Source of the DNA: Sedimentisphaerales bacterium
Lineage (GTDB): Bacteria; Planctomycetota; Phycisphaerae; Sedimentisphaerales; SG8-4
Length of the DNA: 27,065 nucleotides
NCBI GenBank assembly: GCA_016928975.1
Contig: JAFGJR010000162.1
Span: 1-27,065, forward strand
Reading direction: 5' to 3'
Shown here piece after piece: positions 10,092 through 18,035 of the stretch (its first letter is position 1; every line of letters begins with the position of its first letter). The notes below the pieces were generated by a model. That model searched no databases and was not told where the DNA came from. It saw only the letters and a program-made list of their open reading frames with translations. Position numbers and translations under genes: made by a program.

Positions 10092-10922
10092 TCAGTAGCC
10101 CACCCGACCCCACGTGTACGTCTGGACCTTGCGCAGATCGTCACGGCCCGCGGCGGTTTCGGGGATGATGTCTGCGCCGTGTGAGCGCTGGCGCTCCCTA
10201 CCAGCCTTGATCGTGTCGGTACCCGTCCACTTCCAGTACTCAACATGGTTGTCCGCCATGGAAACGTTGGTTCCGTCGCCGTGCCGCACCGGCGGATCGT
10301 CCCACCACTGCGCGCGGACATAGTGTACAGCGAAACTGTCCGGCGTCACCCAACCTTCGTCGATGTAGACCAATCTGTAGGCCGGGCCCGGGACCACGAT
10401 CTCGGACATTCTCGTCAGCCACAACGTAGTCCTGCCGACTTTTGTACCCACATTACCCGTTGTTACCCCGGTCCTGTCGATCGTTCTTCCGTTGACGCTG
10501 TCCATCGCCGCGTAGGTCACGAGTTCGCCCTTCGTCCCCGTGGGGCAACGGTAGACCTTCGCTTCCCTCGTGCAAGACCAGAGGCCGCCTTGCTTGATCC
10601 CGTCCAACTGTGACTCCTCGGGCAACTGCCCGCCGCTGGTGTAGTTGTCCGCCCAGCACTTGCCGATCCACGGCGGCATTCTGCCAGAGCCATTCCTGAC
10701 CATCGTGTCGCCGGCGTCACCGCTGATGATATTGCCGTTGTTCTCGTCGGCGTACATCAACCAAGCCAGGGTCAACTGCTTGAGGTTGGCCAGACACACC
10801 GCACGCCGACCTTGCTCTCGGGCCCGGTTCAACGTGGGCATAAGAATAGCCATCAATATCGCGATGATCGCAATCACCACCAGAAGCTCGATCAACGTGA
10901 AGCCCTGTGCTTTCTTGTCCAT
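10092..10922 (-). CDS. Prepilin-type N-terminal cleavage/methylation protein (H-X9-DG type)
   Basis: 276 residues. ATG at 10922 has AGGAG 7 bases upstream. The N-terminus is a classic type IV prepilin/pseudopilin leader: short basic MDKKAQG, cleavage after Gly7, then [20 protein letters not shown] with Glu at position +5 of the mature protein and a hydrophobic helix that anchors it in the membrane. The rest is a globular domain with paired Cys (about 62, 109, 136, 145) and near the C-terminus [17 protein letters not shown], the H-X-DG type motif common in the many pseudopilin paralogues of planctomycetes. These proteins are presumably processed by a prepilin peptidase and may belong to type II secretion or surface structures; the exact role is unknown. 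No other pilus or secretion gene is nearby. A dedicated terminator follows. Confidence 0.9.
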   Translation of the reverse strand: MDKKAQGFTLIELLVVIAIIAILMAILMPTLNRAREQGRRAVCLANLKQLTLAWLMYADENNGNIISGDAGDTMVRNGSGRMPPWIGKCWADNYTSGGQLPEESQLDGIKQGGLWSCTREAKVYRCPTGTKGELVTYAAMDSVNGRTIDRTGVTTGNVGTKVGRTTLWLTRMSEIVVPGPAYRLVYIDEGWVTPDSFAVHYVRAQWWDDPPVRHGDGTNVSMADNHVEYWKWTGTDTIKAGRERQRSHGADIIPETAAGRDDLRKVQTYTWGRVGY

Positions 10923-11428
10923 GGTGTCACTCCTACTGCAACCGCTGCCTTCCCCGACATTGACCGCGTGCAGCGATGTCATCTTCTACGCAGACCCGGT
11001 GCTCTCAACATACGCAGCCGGCACAGGCCACTTCGTTCCTCTGCCCTCCTGTTGCGACTGCCCCGACGCAACCCCGTTACGCCAAGCTCGTCGTTCAACC
11101 GGCACAGGCCCTTGGATAGATGCGCGCGCCTCGGCACCTGTTCCGCGCCGGTGCCTCAGACCCCCGGATTCTACGACTTTCCCAAGGCAAAGCGGGAGTC
11201 GATTCATCTGTCTTCGCGGACCGGCCCATGCTACCATTTTGTTCTGCCCTCCAGCCTGTCCCTCGCAGCGTCACCTGTCCACAACGGCACCGCCTACCCG
11301 ATCACACCCCCAATATACCATTCTGAGACCCGCGCAAGAACCCAAGAAATCACAACTCCATTCCATAGAAGTACTTGCGCGTCGCCACGGACCGGCGATA
11401 GCTGCATGACACCTGCTTCAAGGGGACT
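10923..11428. other. 506-base region without a recognised gene
   Basis: No supported gene on either strand. It lies upstream of the prepilin-like gene and downstream of fucU. A 12-base direct repeat CCGGCACAGGCC occurs at 11018-11029 and 11099-11110 (81 bases apart). Between the copies, at about 11051-11072, GTTGCG and CGCAAC form 6-bp inverted arms. No clear promoter or terminator is visible. Confidence 0.5.
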
Positions 11429-11854
11429 TTACAGCACGCCCTTCTTCAGTATCACGTTCGCATACAGGGCCTTCTCGCTGGTCGCCACAACAGCGTAGGC
11501 ATCCTGGGCCCGCTCATAGAAGGCGAATCGCTCGACGAACTCGAACTCTGAGAATTGCTCGCCGCTGGCCGTGATGATCTTGCGATACTGCTCCCAAATC
11601 GTCGGTTTGGCTTTGTCGCCCGGCACCACCGCCATCAGCGCCACCGGCTTGTCCACGTAGACATCCAGGGGGAAGAACTTCAGCACCGCCTCCAGCAGTT
11701 CCGCGACGCCGTGCCCGTCGGCCCGCAGCAGCCGCTGGGCCGTGCTGGCGGCCGGGAAATTGCCGTCCGCCAACACGATCTCGTCGCCGTGCCCCATTTC
11801 CATCAGCACCAGTAGCAGTTCGGGGGAGATAATCGGAGGGATTCCTTTGAGCAT
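11429..11854 (-). CDS. fucU: FucU/RbsD-family sugar mutarotase
   Basis: 141 residues, against 140 for E. coli FucU, and the two match along their full length: MLKGIPPIISPELL at the start, EMGHGDEIVLADGNFPA (about 18-34), RADG, and RFAFYERAQDAYAVV near the end, finishing LLKKGV-like (ILKKGVL). FucU interconverts the alpha and beta anomers of L-fucose (or a related sugar), supplying the form used by the next enzyme; RbsD does the same for ribose. The conserved GHGD segment includes the catalytic-site His. ATG at 11854 is preceded by AAAGGA and agrees with the family start; a longer in-frame reading adds an unlikely Arg/Gly-rich leader. No fucose isomerase or kinase is nearby, so the sugar served is uncertain. 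Confidence 0.93.
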   Translation of the reverse strand: MLKGIPPIISPELLLVLMEMGHGDEIVLADGNFPAASTAQRLLRADGHGVAELLEAVLKFFPLDVYVDKPVALMAVVPGDKAKPTIWEQYRKIITASGEQFSEFEFVERFAFYERAQDAYAVVATSEKALYANVILKKGVL

Positions 11855-11997
11855 AGGCTTTGTTCCTTTCTCCTCTCCGGTCGGCCGCGTGATCAGACCG
11901 CGCCGATCCGGCTCGGCCCCCCTCCCAAAGCGCCCGCCGCGCAAGTCCTGCACGACGCGAACCGTCCTCGTTTCATTCGCTGGCCCATTATCGGCAC

Positions 11998-12025
11998 AGT
12001 ATACCCTGGCGACTCAAGACTGCAA
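11998..12025 (-). promoter_or_regulatory. Possible promoter for fucU
   Basis: Minus-strand TTGCAG (12020-12025) and TATACT (11998-12003, 5 of 6) with a 16-base spacer. It would give an untranslated leader of about 135 bases. Confidence 0.4.
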
Positions 12026-12141
12026 GCTTGCGAACGAGGACTAACCACCTTTCTACCGCCGGCGTATTGCCTCCGCGGGCCGTTTCTGCGCGACAATCGC
12101 GCCACGAGCCAGATTATTCATCGGCCGCGCCTGCGATCTTG

Positions 12142-12170
12142 TTGACAGGCGACACCGTCCGGCGTAAGAT
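12142..12170 (+). promoter_or_regulatory. Near-consensus promoter for the kdsB-pyrG operon
   Basis: TTGACA at 12142-12147 (6 of 6), 17-base spacer, TAAGAT at 12165-12170 (5 of 6). It leaves a leader of about 110 bases before kdsB. Confidence 0.75.
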
Positions 12171-12286
12171 ACGGTCCCGTTGAATGGTTCGGTTGGGGCG
12201 CGTAGCCGCAACGTAGTCTTTCCTTCTCCAATATCAACCGCCTTTTGGGGCCAAATGACTGGATGCACGTACAGGTTTAAGCGAAC

Positions 12287-13093
12287 GTGAAGATTGTAGT
12301 CTGTATTCCTGCGCGTTACGACTCGACCAGATTCCCCGGGAAAGTTCTCGCCCAAGATACGGGCAAATACCTCATCCAGCACACCTACGAGCAGGCCTGC
12401 AAGGCCACCCTACCTGAAAGGGTCATCATCGCGGCCGATGACGAAAGGATCGTGGCCGCAGCGGCGGAGTTCGGCGGCAATTGCGTGCTGACCCGCCCGG
12501 ACCATCAGAGCGGCACCGACCGCATCGCCGAGGCAACAAAGAACCTGGATGTCGACATCGTCATCAACGTCCAGGGCGACGAGCCTGAAATCGATCCGGC
12601 CCACATCGACACCCTGGCACGGCTCCTGATCGAGAATCCCGATTGCCCGATGGCGACGCTGGCAACAGGCTTCTCCAGCCAGGCGCAGGTCGCCGACCCC
12701 AACGTCGTGAAGGTGGTGGTTGCGTCGCTCGTCGCTCGTCGTTCGTCGTTCGACGCGCCGGCCAGAGCGATCTACTTCTCCCGGAGCGTGATCCCCTACG
12801 ACAGGGCCCATGCCGGTGTGGGCAACGTGGGCAACTACCTGCGGCATATCGGCATTTACGCCTATCGCAAGGAGTTCCTGGCTCAAATCACGACGCTGCC
12901 CCAAACCCCGCTGGAGCAACTTGAAAAGCTCGAACAACTCCGCGCGATCGAGCATGGCTTCGCCATCCTCGTCGGCATCGTCGAGCACACCAGCGAAGGC
13001 ATCGACACGCCCGAACAATACGCCGCATTCGTCGAGCGATACAAGACCACGCAAGGACGACTAAACAAGAGTAGCCCCGGCATCATGAGGTAG
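12287..13093 (+). CDS. kdsB: 3-deoxy-manno-octulosonate cytidylyltransferase (CMP-KDO synthetase)
   Basis: 268 residues, slightly longer than the usual 245-255. It activates KDO with CTP to CMP-KDO for lipopolysaccharide inner-core synthesis in the cytoplasm. The nucleotide-binding start IPARYDSTRFPGKVL (residues 7-21), the segment RPDHQSGTDRIAEA (about 70-83), VINVQGDEPEID (about 92-103) and IYFSRSVIPYDR (about 164-175) are hallmarks of the family, and the C-terminus carries LEQLEKLEQLRAIEHG and GIDTPEQY. The start is GTG at 12287, where family similarity begins. Between NVVKVV and IYFSR there are about ten extra residues encoded largely by four copies of a 7-base repeat. pyrG starts 8 bases after the stop, so the two form an operon. 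Its presence implies an LPS-type outer membrane. Confidence 0.96.
   Translation: MKIVVCIPARYDSTRFPGKVLAQDTGKYLIQHTYEQACKATLPERVIIAADDERIVAAAAEFGGNCVLTRPDHQSGTDRIAEATKNLDVDIVINVQGDEPEIDPAHIDTLARLLIENPDCPMATLATGFSSQAQVADPNVVKVVVASLVARRSSFDAPARAIYFSRSVIPYDRAHAGVGNVGNYLRHIGIYAYRKEFLAQITTLPQTPLEQLEKLEQLRAIEHGFAILVGIVEHTSEGIDTPEQYAAFVERYKTTQGRLNKSSPGIMR
12724..12751 (+). repeat. Heptanucleotide tandem repeat inside kdsB
   Basis: Four perfect-length copies of GTCGYTC lie head to tail (two GTCGCTC, then two GTCGTTC). Flanking GCGTCG (12722-12727) and CGACGC (12751-12756) are inverted relative to each other. The repeat is translated and coincides with an insertion relative to normal KdsB proteins. 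Confidence 0.9.
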
Positions 13094-13101
13094 AGACCCC
13101 G

Positions 13102-14880
13102 ATGGCTGACAGTAAGGACATGTTGACGAGGTTGAGTGACATCTCGACGGAGAGCGAATTTTTCTCGCCCATACCGGCCAACTACAAGAAGGGCAAGACC
13201 AAGTACATGTTCGTGATGGGCACGGTCATGAGCGGCCTGGGCAAGGGCATCTTCTCCTCGTGCCTGGCCAAGCTCCTGCAAGACAAGGGGCTCAAGGTCG
13301 CCCCGATCAAGCTGGAAGGCTACCTCAACGTGGACTCGGGCACGCTCAATCCGTTCCGGCACGGCGAGGTCTTCGTCCTTGACGACGGCATGGAATGCGA
13401 TATGGACCTCGGCACGTACGAGCGCATGCTTGACCTCGATTTGAGCCGGGCGAACTTCGCCACGAGCGGGCAGATCTTCAGCTCCGTCCTGAACAAGGAG
13501 CGACACGGCGACTATCTCGGCCGGGACGTGCAGATGATTCCGCACGTCACAGGCGAAGTGAAACTCAAACTGCGACAACTCGCCGCCGACAGCAAAGCCG
13601 ACGTCGTCTTCGTCGAGATCGGCGGCACTGTCGGTGACCTGGAAAACGCCTACTACCTCGAGGCGATGCGCGAGCTGGCCTACGAGGAAGGGCCTCACAG
13701 CAGTTGTTTCGTGGCGCTAACGTACATTCTCGAACCGCCAGCTCTGGGCGAGCAGAAATCCAAGGCGGCCCAGCTTGGTATCAAGCAGGTCATGCAGCTC
13801 GGCATCCAACCCGACATCATCGCGTGCCGCGCCGGCAACCCTGTCAACGACAAGGCCAGGCAGAAGATCAGCATCTATAGCAATGTTCCGTTCGAGCGCG
13901 TCGTGAGCCTGCACGACTCCGCCAGCATCTACATGATCCCGTCGATGCTGCGCGAGCACGGGTTGGACTTCGAGGTGCTCCGGCTGCTGAAGATCGAGGA
14001 TCGCATCAACTTGCGTCACGAACGCAAGGCCTGGGCCAAATGGTGCGACTTCACTGACAAGATCGGCACCGCCAAGTACCAGGCCACCATCGGCATCACA
14101 GGCAAGTATACTTCCGTGCGCGACAGCTACGCGTCAATCATCAATGCTCTGGAACACGCAGGCATCGCGTTGGGTTGCGACGTCGGTATCAAGTGGATTG
14201 ACACGACAGACATCACGGACGAGAACGCAGCCAAGCGATTGGCTGAGGTGGACGGGATCATCGTCCCCGGCGGCTTCGGCGCCCGCGGCTCCGAGGGCAA
14301 GATCGCCTGCGTCCGGTACGCGCGTGAGAATGACCTGCCGTACCTGGGGTTGTGCCTGGGCTTCCAGGCGGCGGTGATCGAGTTTGCCCGCAATGTCTGC
14401 GGGATCAAGGGGGCAGGCAGTACCGAACTCGATCCCAAATGCGCCGAGCCGGTTATCGACATCTTACCCGAGCAGAAGAAGATCGAAGGCCTCGGCGGCA
14501 ACATGCGCCTGGGGGGTCGTGACATCGAGATCAAGCGGGACACACTGGCCTGGAACCTCTTCGGCCGCAAGGACACGGTGCGGATGCGCTTCCGCCATCG
14601 TTACGAGGTAGACCCGAAGTATATCGCGACTCTGGAAGAGAACGGTCTGGTTTTCTCCGGCAAGGCCCCGGACCAGCCGATCATGCAAGTCCTGGAGTTG
14701 CCGAACCATCCGTTCTTCATGGGCACCCAGGCGCATCCATGCCTGACGAGCCGACCCTTGCGACCTCAGCCGATGTTCGTCGGCTTGGTCGCCGCCGCGA
14801 CGAAACGCCGCCACGCCCCCGCCAAGCTGCCGGACTGTCTGGAGGCCGTCAAGCAGGTCTGCGTCCTCGCCGAGGCGTAG
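13102..14880 (+). CDS. pyrG: CTP synthase (glutamine-hydrolysing type), divergent
   Basis: 592 residues against about 545 in E. coli, partly from a 30-residue N-terminal extension. It makes CTP from UTP, ATP and glutamine. The synthase half (about 33-305) keeps the P-loop region (GTVMSGLGKGIFSS), GEVFVLDDGMECDMDLGTYER with its Mg-binding Asp, and VFVEIGGTVGDLEN with its Mg-binding Glu. The UTP/CTP loop, KTKPTQHSV in E. coli, reads KSKAAQLGI, keeping both Lys and the Gln. The glutaminase half (about 325-585) has VPGGFGARGSEGKI and the nucleophile Cys418 in GLCLGFQ. The usual H-P-E of the triad reads His545-Pro-Cys547. It follows kdsB by 8 bases and probably supplies its CTP. The identity is secure; how well it uses glutamine is an open question. 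Confidence 0.94.
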   Translation: MADSKDMLTRLSDISTESEFFSPIPANYKKGKTKYMFVMGTVMSGLGKGIFSSCLAKLLQDKGLKVAPIKLEGYLNVDSGTLNPFRHGEVFVLDDGMECDMDLGTYERMLDLDLSRANFATSGQIFSSVLNKERHGDYLGRDVQMIPHVTGEVKLKLRQLAADSKADVVFVEIGGTVGDLENAYYLEAMRELAYEEGPHSSCFVALTYILEPPALGEQKSKAAQLGIKQVMQLGIQPDIIACRAGNPVNDKARQKISIYSNVPFERVVSLHDSASIYMIPSMLREHGLDFEVLRLLKIEDRINLRHERKAWAKWCDFTDKIGTAKYQATIGITGKYTSVRDSYASIINALEHAGIALGCDVGIKWIDTTDITDENAAKRLAEVDGIIVPGGFGARGSEGKIACVRYARENDLPYLGLCLGFQAAVIEFARNVCGIKGAGSTELDPKCAEPVIDILPEQKKIEGLGGNMRLGGRDIEIKRDTLAWNLFGRKDTVRMRFRHRYEVDPKYIATLEENGLVFSGKAPDQPIMQVLELPNHPFFMGTQAHPCLTSRPLRPQPMFVGLVAAATKRRHAPAKLPDCLEAVKQVCVLAEA

Positions 14881-15001
14881 GTTTCGGGGAAGACGCTCGA
14901 GTGAATCGGGTGCGTGAAAGCGAGAGGCCATGTTCCGAGGACGGCTGCACGCGTGTGCATCCGTCAAATGACAGACCAGATACGCGAGAGGAGTCCGTCT
15001 T

Positions 15002-16111
15002 ATGGGAGAGGAATTGAGGAGCATCTCACTGTGCCTGCTCGACGATGTGAATCTGGCAGATCCCCTTCACTTGGACGAATTCGAAATCCGCCACTTTCGA
15101 CTCGATGATTTGCAGGCTCTGCTTGGCGGGGGAGAAACGAAAGGCCTGTCTTCGCCGTCATCTGATCAACTGCAAACGTGCGCCCAATTCGCTTGGGCAC
15201 GTGTTGAACGGTCACTCGGCCCGGACGAGGTCAAGACAGCTTTCGACCGGTGCTCGCAGCAGCACCAATTGTCCTACGCCCACGCCGGTGCGCGATCATG
15301 GTATCCATTCGACGAGCTACTGAGAACGTTAAACCTCCTTAAGACGACAGGAGGCCCCGTCATCGGAAGGCAGTTCTATTACTGGCTTGAACCACTCCCG
15401 GAGGCCGACAGACATATTGATTGCGTCATATATGGGCAACCGCTGCGGGACTATGACGGACCCGACAGTGAGGGGATCCGCCCCCTTGTGTCCGAATATC
15501 ATCTTGACCCTTCGGACGAGGATGAGTTTTGCCAATTGAGAAAGCAGCTAGCCCAATGTCTCGCGGCAGACGTCAAGGTGGACAACAGTCACTTGAGGAC
15601 GGCCATCCATTACTTTGAGAACGGCGACCGAAAGATTGTGCCACACGTGTTGCCTGGGTCTTTCAATGCAATCGAGCCGCTAATGTCCTACGAGGCAGCC
15701 TTGGAGGCGCTGCTGATTCGCGAGGATGAACGTCGTGTCGGGACAGACTTGCCCAGACGGGTCGCAGCAATGATGGAGAGAAAGAGGAGAAGGACAGCTC
15801 GGGTTGAGGACTTCACGCGGCGTGTGTTCTCCCTTCGGTCAAAAGCTGCGCATGGAGTGAAGCCCATCGAAGAGATTGAAGAGTTGATCGTCTGCCGTCC
15901 CAACGATGGCATTCCGGATGCGTGGGGCGAGAAAACGCCTATACCGAGCGGAGACTACGCCAACTTTCTGATCAAGGATGGTTCATCTTTTCCAGGCTTC
16001 TTGGTGAACCTGCGAGAGTTGACGCGCATTTGCATACGTTTCTTCTGTGACGCACTCTCCCAAGGGCAAGACAAAGAAACGACTATTGAGTCGCTGGACA
16101 AGACGGACTGA
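15002..16111 (+). CDS. HEPN-like domain protein of unknown function
   Basis: 369 residues; ATG follows AGGAG by 8 bases. No signal peptide or membrane segment. The N-terminal two-thirds are not recognised and are rich in short acidic and aromatic stretches (DLQALLGGG, RSWYPFDELLRTLNLL, YYWLEPLP). The C-terminal part (about 225-355) resembles an Apea-like HEPN domain: YEAALEALLIREDE, then a basic helix (MERKRRRTARVEDFTRRVF) and LRSKAAHG, which contains R-x4-H, the motif that forms the ribonuclease site in many HEPN proteins. Such proteins occur in defence and toxin systems but also as uncharacterised housekeeping-like ones. No antitoxin, nucleotidyltransferase or defence partner lies beside it; upstream is pyrG (121 bases) and downstream a convergent gene. 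Assignment of the domain is by motif only. Confidence 0.6.
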   Translation: MGEELRSISLCLLDDVNLADPLHLDEFEIRHFRLDDLQALLGGGETKGLSSPSSDQLQTCAQFAWARVERSLGPDEVKTAFDRCSQQHQLSYAHAGARSWYPFDELLRTLNLLKTTGGPVIGRQFYYWLEPLPEADRHIDCVIYGQPLRDYDGPDSEGIRPLVSEYHLDPSDEDEFCQLRKQLAQCLAADVKVDNSHLRTAIHYFENGDRKIVPHVLPGSFNAIEPLMSYEAALEALLIREDERRVGTDLPRRVAAMMERKRRRTARVEDFTRRVFSLRSKAAHGVKPIEEIEELIVCRPNDGIPDAWGEKTPIPSGDYANFLIKDGSSFPGFLVNLRELTRICIRFFCDALSQGQDKETTIESLDKTD

Positions 16112-16175
16112 CTACAGGAACGCCGGACGTATGAGGGGCTTCGGGCGCAGGGGAAGCCTCTGGCCCACGAGAGCG

Positions 16176-16463
16176 TCAGGGCTCGACGTCCGCGTCGTCG
16201 AGTTCGTCGTCTTCGTCCAGAAGGCCGTCCAATTCGTCGGTGTCGGCCGGACTGCGTTGCCGCATTTCGGCGATGAGCTCGCGAGCCTGTTCTGCGTGGG
16301 AGGCGGGGACAAGAACACGGGGGACCATGCCGTCGATGCAGTAGGCGGCCGAGACGTTCTCGTTGGCGATCTGCACGGGGATGCCGGCGTCCTCAAGCTG
16401 CGCCTTGACCAGATACGCAAATGTGATATCGCTGGCGATATAGACTTCTACGTACTCATCCAT
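16176..16463 (-). CDS. DUF2007-like small cytoplasmic protein
   Basis: 95 residues. ATG at 16463 follows GAGGTGG. The core (residues 3-72) looks like the DUF2007/'putative signal transducing protein' fold: EVYIASDITFAYLVKAQLEDAGIPVQIANEN, then a hydrophobic PRVLVPASHAEQARELIAEM. The tail (75-95) is very acidic (DEDDELDDADVE). The family name is only a tentative label and no biochemical role is established. It is the last gene of a likely minus-strand group after MTA phosphorylase and a lipoprotein, 85 bases downstream of the latter. Confidence 0.75.
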   Translation of the reverse strand: MDEYVEVYIASDITFAYLVKAQLEDAGIPVQIANENVSAAYCIDGMVPRVLVPASHAEQARELIAEMRQRSPADTDELDGLLDEDDELDDADVEP

Positions 16464-16548
16464 GTGTCCCACCTCGATGTGACCGACAGCAAGAACACCT
16501 CCGACAGTTACTACGTGGGTCGTCGGGCGGCGGCGGGCCCCACCGATC

Positions 16549-16968
16549 TTACAACCCTCCCAAGGGCCGGACCCTGAGTTCGGTTCTCTCGTCGAGCTCG
16601 CCGATCTTGGCGCGAAGCTCCTCAATCTCTCTGCGGAGCTTGGCGTTCTCCTCCATCACGCTTGCGGTCACCGCCTTGACCCGCTCGGCGATGCCCTTCT
16701 CCAGGTCCTTCTTCAAATCCTCGCTGAGCTTGCGGCTGGCCGCCAACTGGGCGTCCTTCCGCGCGAGCTGCTGGTCGTACTCCTTCTTGAGCGACTCGAT
16801 GCGCGCCTCACAGCGCGCCAGGTCTTTCTTCAACTCGATGTTCTCGGCGGCCGCCAGCCGGGCCTGCCGCATGTCGGGGTCCCCATTCTGCTGACAGCCC
16901 GCTACCCAAACCAACAGCAATCCGCTCAGCACACCGACACCCTGCATCCAGCGTCTCTCTGGTTTCAT
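16549..16968 (-). CDS. Coiled-coil lipoprotein
   Basis: 139 residues. ATG at 16968 has AGGA 7 bases upstream. A lipoprotein signal peptide is clear: basic MKPERR, hydrophobic VGVLSGLLLVWVAG, and lipobox V-A-G-C with Cys25 as the lipidated residue. After a short QQNGDPD spacer, residues about 35-132 are almost pure charged heptad sequence (for example IELKKDLARCEARIESLKKEY and NAKLRREIEELRAKIGEL), predicted to be one long coiled coil. It presumably anchors in the inner or outer membrane and projects or dimerises; partners are unknown. It begins 36 bases after the MTA phosphorylase gene in the same direction, so the two are probably co-transcribed. Confidence 0.87.
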   Translation of the reverse strand: MKPERRWMQGVGVLSGLLLVWVAGCQQNGDPDMRQARLAAAENIELKKDLARCEARIESLKKEYDQQLARKDAQLAASRKLSEDLKKDLEKGIAERVKAVTASVMEENAKLRREIEELRAKIGELDERTELRVRPLGGL

Positions 16969-17004
16969 CTCAATGTCCTTTCGATGTCTTCTCGGCCCTG
17001 GGCC

Positions 17005-17880
17005 CTACTGAAGAAGAACCGCCAGCTCCTTCTTCCGCGCCGGGTCAATCCGCTTCGGGTCGGTCCAGACGGCCAACTCCAGGCTTTTGCGGCAGGTGCA
17101 ATCCTCGCAGGCAAGCGCCTCTTCGCCGGCCAGTAGCGCCTTGACCAGCTCCAGGCAGTTCTGTGTCGCGGTCTGCAAGTTGGCGACGATCTCCTGCAAC
17201 AGGGTCTGCTTGGCCTTCGAGGGGTCGTGCGGCCGCCAGCAATCATAGTCGCTGGCCAGCGCCACCAGGGCGTAGCACATCTGCGCCTCGCGGGCCAGCT
17301 TTGCTTCCGGCAGGGCCGTCATACCGATCAGGTGGCCGCCCCAGGTGCGGTGCATCAGCGATTCGGCGCGGGTCGAAAACTGCGGCCCTTCCATGCACAC
17401 ATACGTGCCCTGTGGATGAATCCTGACATCCATCGGGTCGGCGACGCGCAGCAGGATTTCCCTGAGCCGCCCGCAGGTGGGTTGGGCCATCTCGCAGTGC
17501 ACGGCCCCGTAGCCGGCGAAGAACGTATTGGCGCGTTTGAACGTCTTATCGATGAATTGATCCACGATCACCAAATCGCCCGGGGCAATCTCGTTCTGCA
17601 GCGAGCCGACCGCCCCGCTGGCGATCACCGTGCGGACACCCAGCTTCTTGAGGGCAAAGATGTTAGCCGCGAACGGCACATCGCTCGGCCCGAGTTTGTG
17701 GCCCGAGCCGTGCCGGCCGATGAACGCGATTTGTCGGGTGCCCAGGGTCCCGATCATGATGGGTCCGCTGGGCTTGCCAAAGGGCGTCTGCTCCTCGCGC
17801 GGCTCCACATCCGCCAGTTGCTCGGCGAGCGCATCACCCAGCCCCGTACCGCCGATCACACCTACCAGCTCTTTCGCCAT
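17005..17880 (-). CDS. mtnP: S-methyl-5'-thioadenosine phosphorylase (MTAP/PNP family)
   Basis: 291 residues, typical for the family. It splits methylthioadenosine with phosphate into adenine and methylthioribose 1-phosphate, recycling the by-product of polyamine and related synthesis. Motifs: VGVIGGTGLGD at the start, GRHGSGHKLGPSDVPFAANIFAL (with the phosphate-binding Arg-His), VIASGAVGSL, CMEGPQFSTRAES for the base/ribose site, and GMTALPEAKLAREAQMCYALVALASDYDCW, in which the final Asp pair is characteristic of purine rather than 6-oxopurine selectivity. ATG at 17880 is preceded by AAGGAG. The last about 35 residues carry an unusual Cys cluster (ACEDCTCRKS). It has a good promoter and leads a group with the lipoprotein and DUF2007-like genes. 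Confidence 0.92.
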   Translation of the reverse strand: MAKELVGVIGGTGLGDALAEQLADVEPREEQTPFGKPSGPIMIGTLGTRQIAFIGRHGSGHKLGPSDVPFAANIFALKKLGVRTVIASGAVGSLQNEIAPGDLVIVDQFIDKTFKRANTFFAGYGAVHCEMAQPTCGRLREILLRVADPMDVRIHPQGTYVCMEGPQFSTRAESLMHRTWGGHLIGMTALPEAKLAREAQMCYALVALASDYDCWRPHDPSKAKQTLLQEIVANLQTATQNCLELVKALLAGEEALACEDCTCRKSLELAVWTDPKRIDPARKKELAVLLQ

Positions 17881-17908
17881 ACGCTTGTTCTCCTTTCCGG
17901 GCTTGGCT

Positions 17909-17937
17909 ATGATAACCGGCGATACGCCTGGTGTCAT
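17909..17937 (-). promoter_or_regulatory. Promoter for the MTA phosphorylase group
   Basis: On the minus strand ATGACA (17932-17937, 5 of 6) and TATCAT (17909-17914, 5 of 6) are 17 bases apart. Transcription would start about 20 bases before the ATG, enough to include the AAGGAG site. Confidence 0.65.
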
Positions 17938-17980
17938 CCCTGAAAGGCGCCATTGGACCTGGGGAACCGATATGACCCAT

Positions 17981-18011
17981 GCGTGTCGCGGGCCAATCGC
18001 CTGCGACACGC
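17981..18011. repeat. Inverted repeat upstream of the TIGR04076-like gene
   Basis: Perfect 9-bp arms GCGTGTCGC and GCGACACGC with a 13-base spacer, ending 9 bases before the Shine-Dalgarno of the gene at 18036. It may be an operator between the two divergent genes or a hairpin in the leader of the plus-strand gene. Confidence 0.6.
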
Positions 18012-18035
18012 TTCCATCCGAAGGAGCTTGGAGAC

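Noticed and set aside
10645..11409. Open frame of 254 codons on the plus strand crossing the prepilin start and the 506-base gap
   Set aside because: It overlaps the strongly supported prepilin leader on the other strand, is Ser/Arg/Pro-rich, and has no Shine-Dalgarno or recognisable domain.
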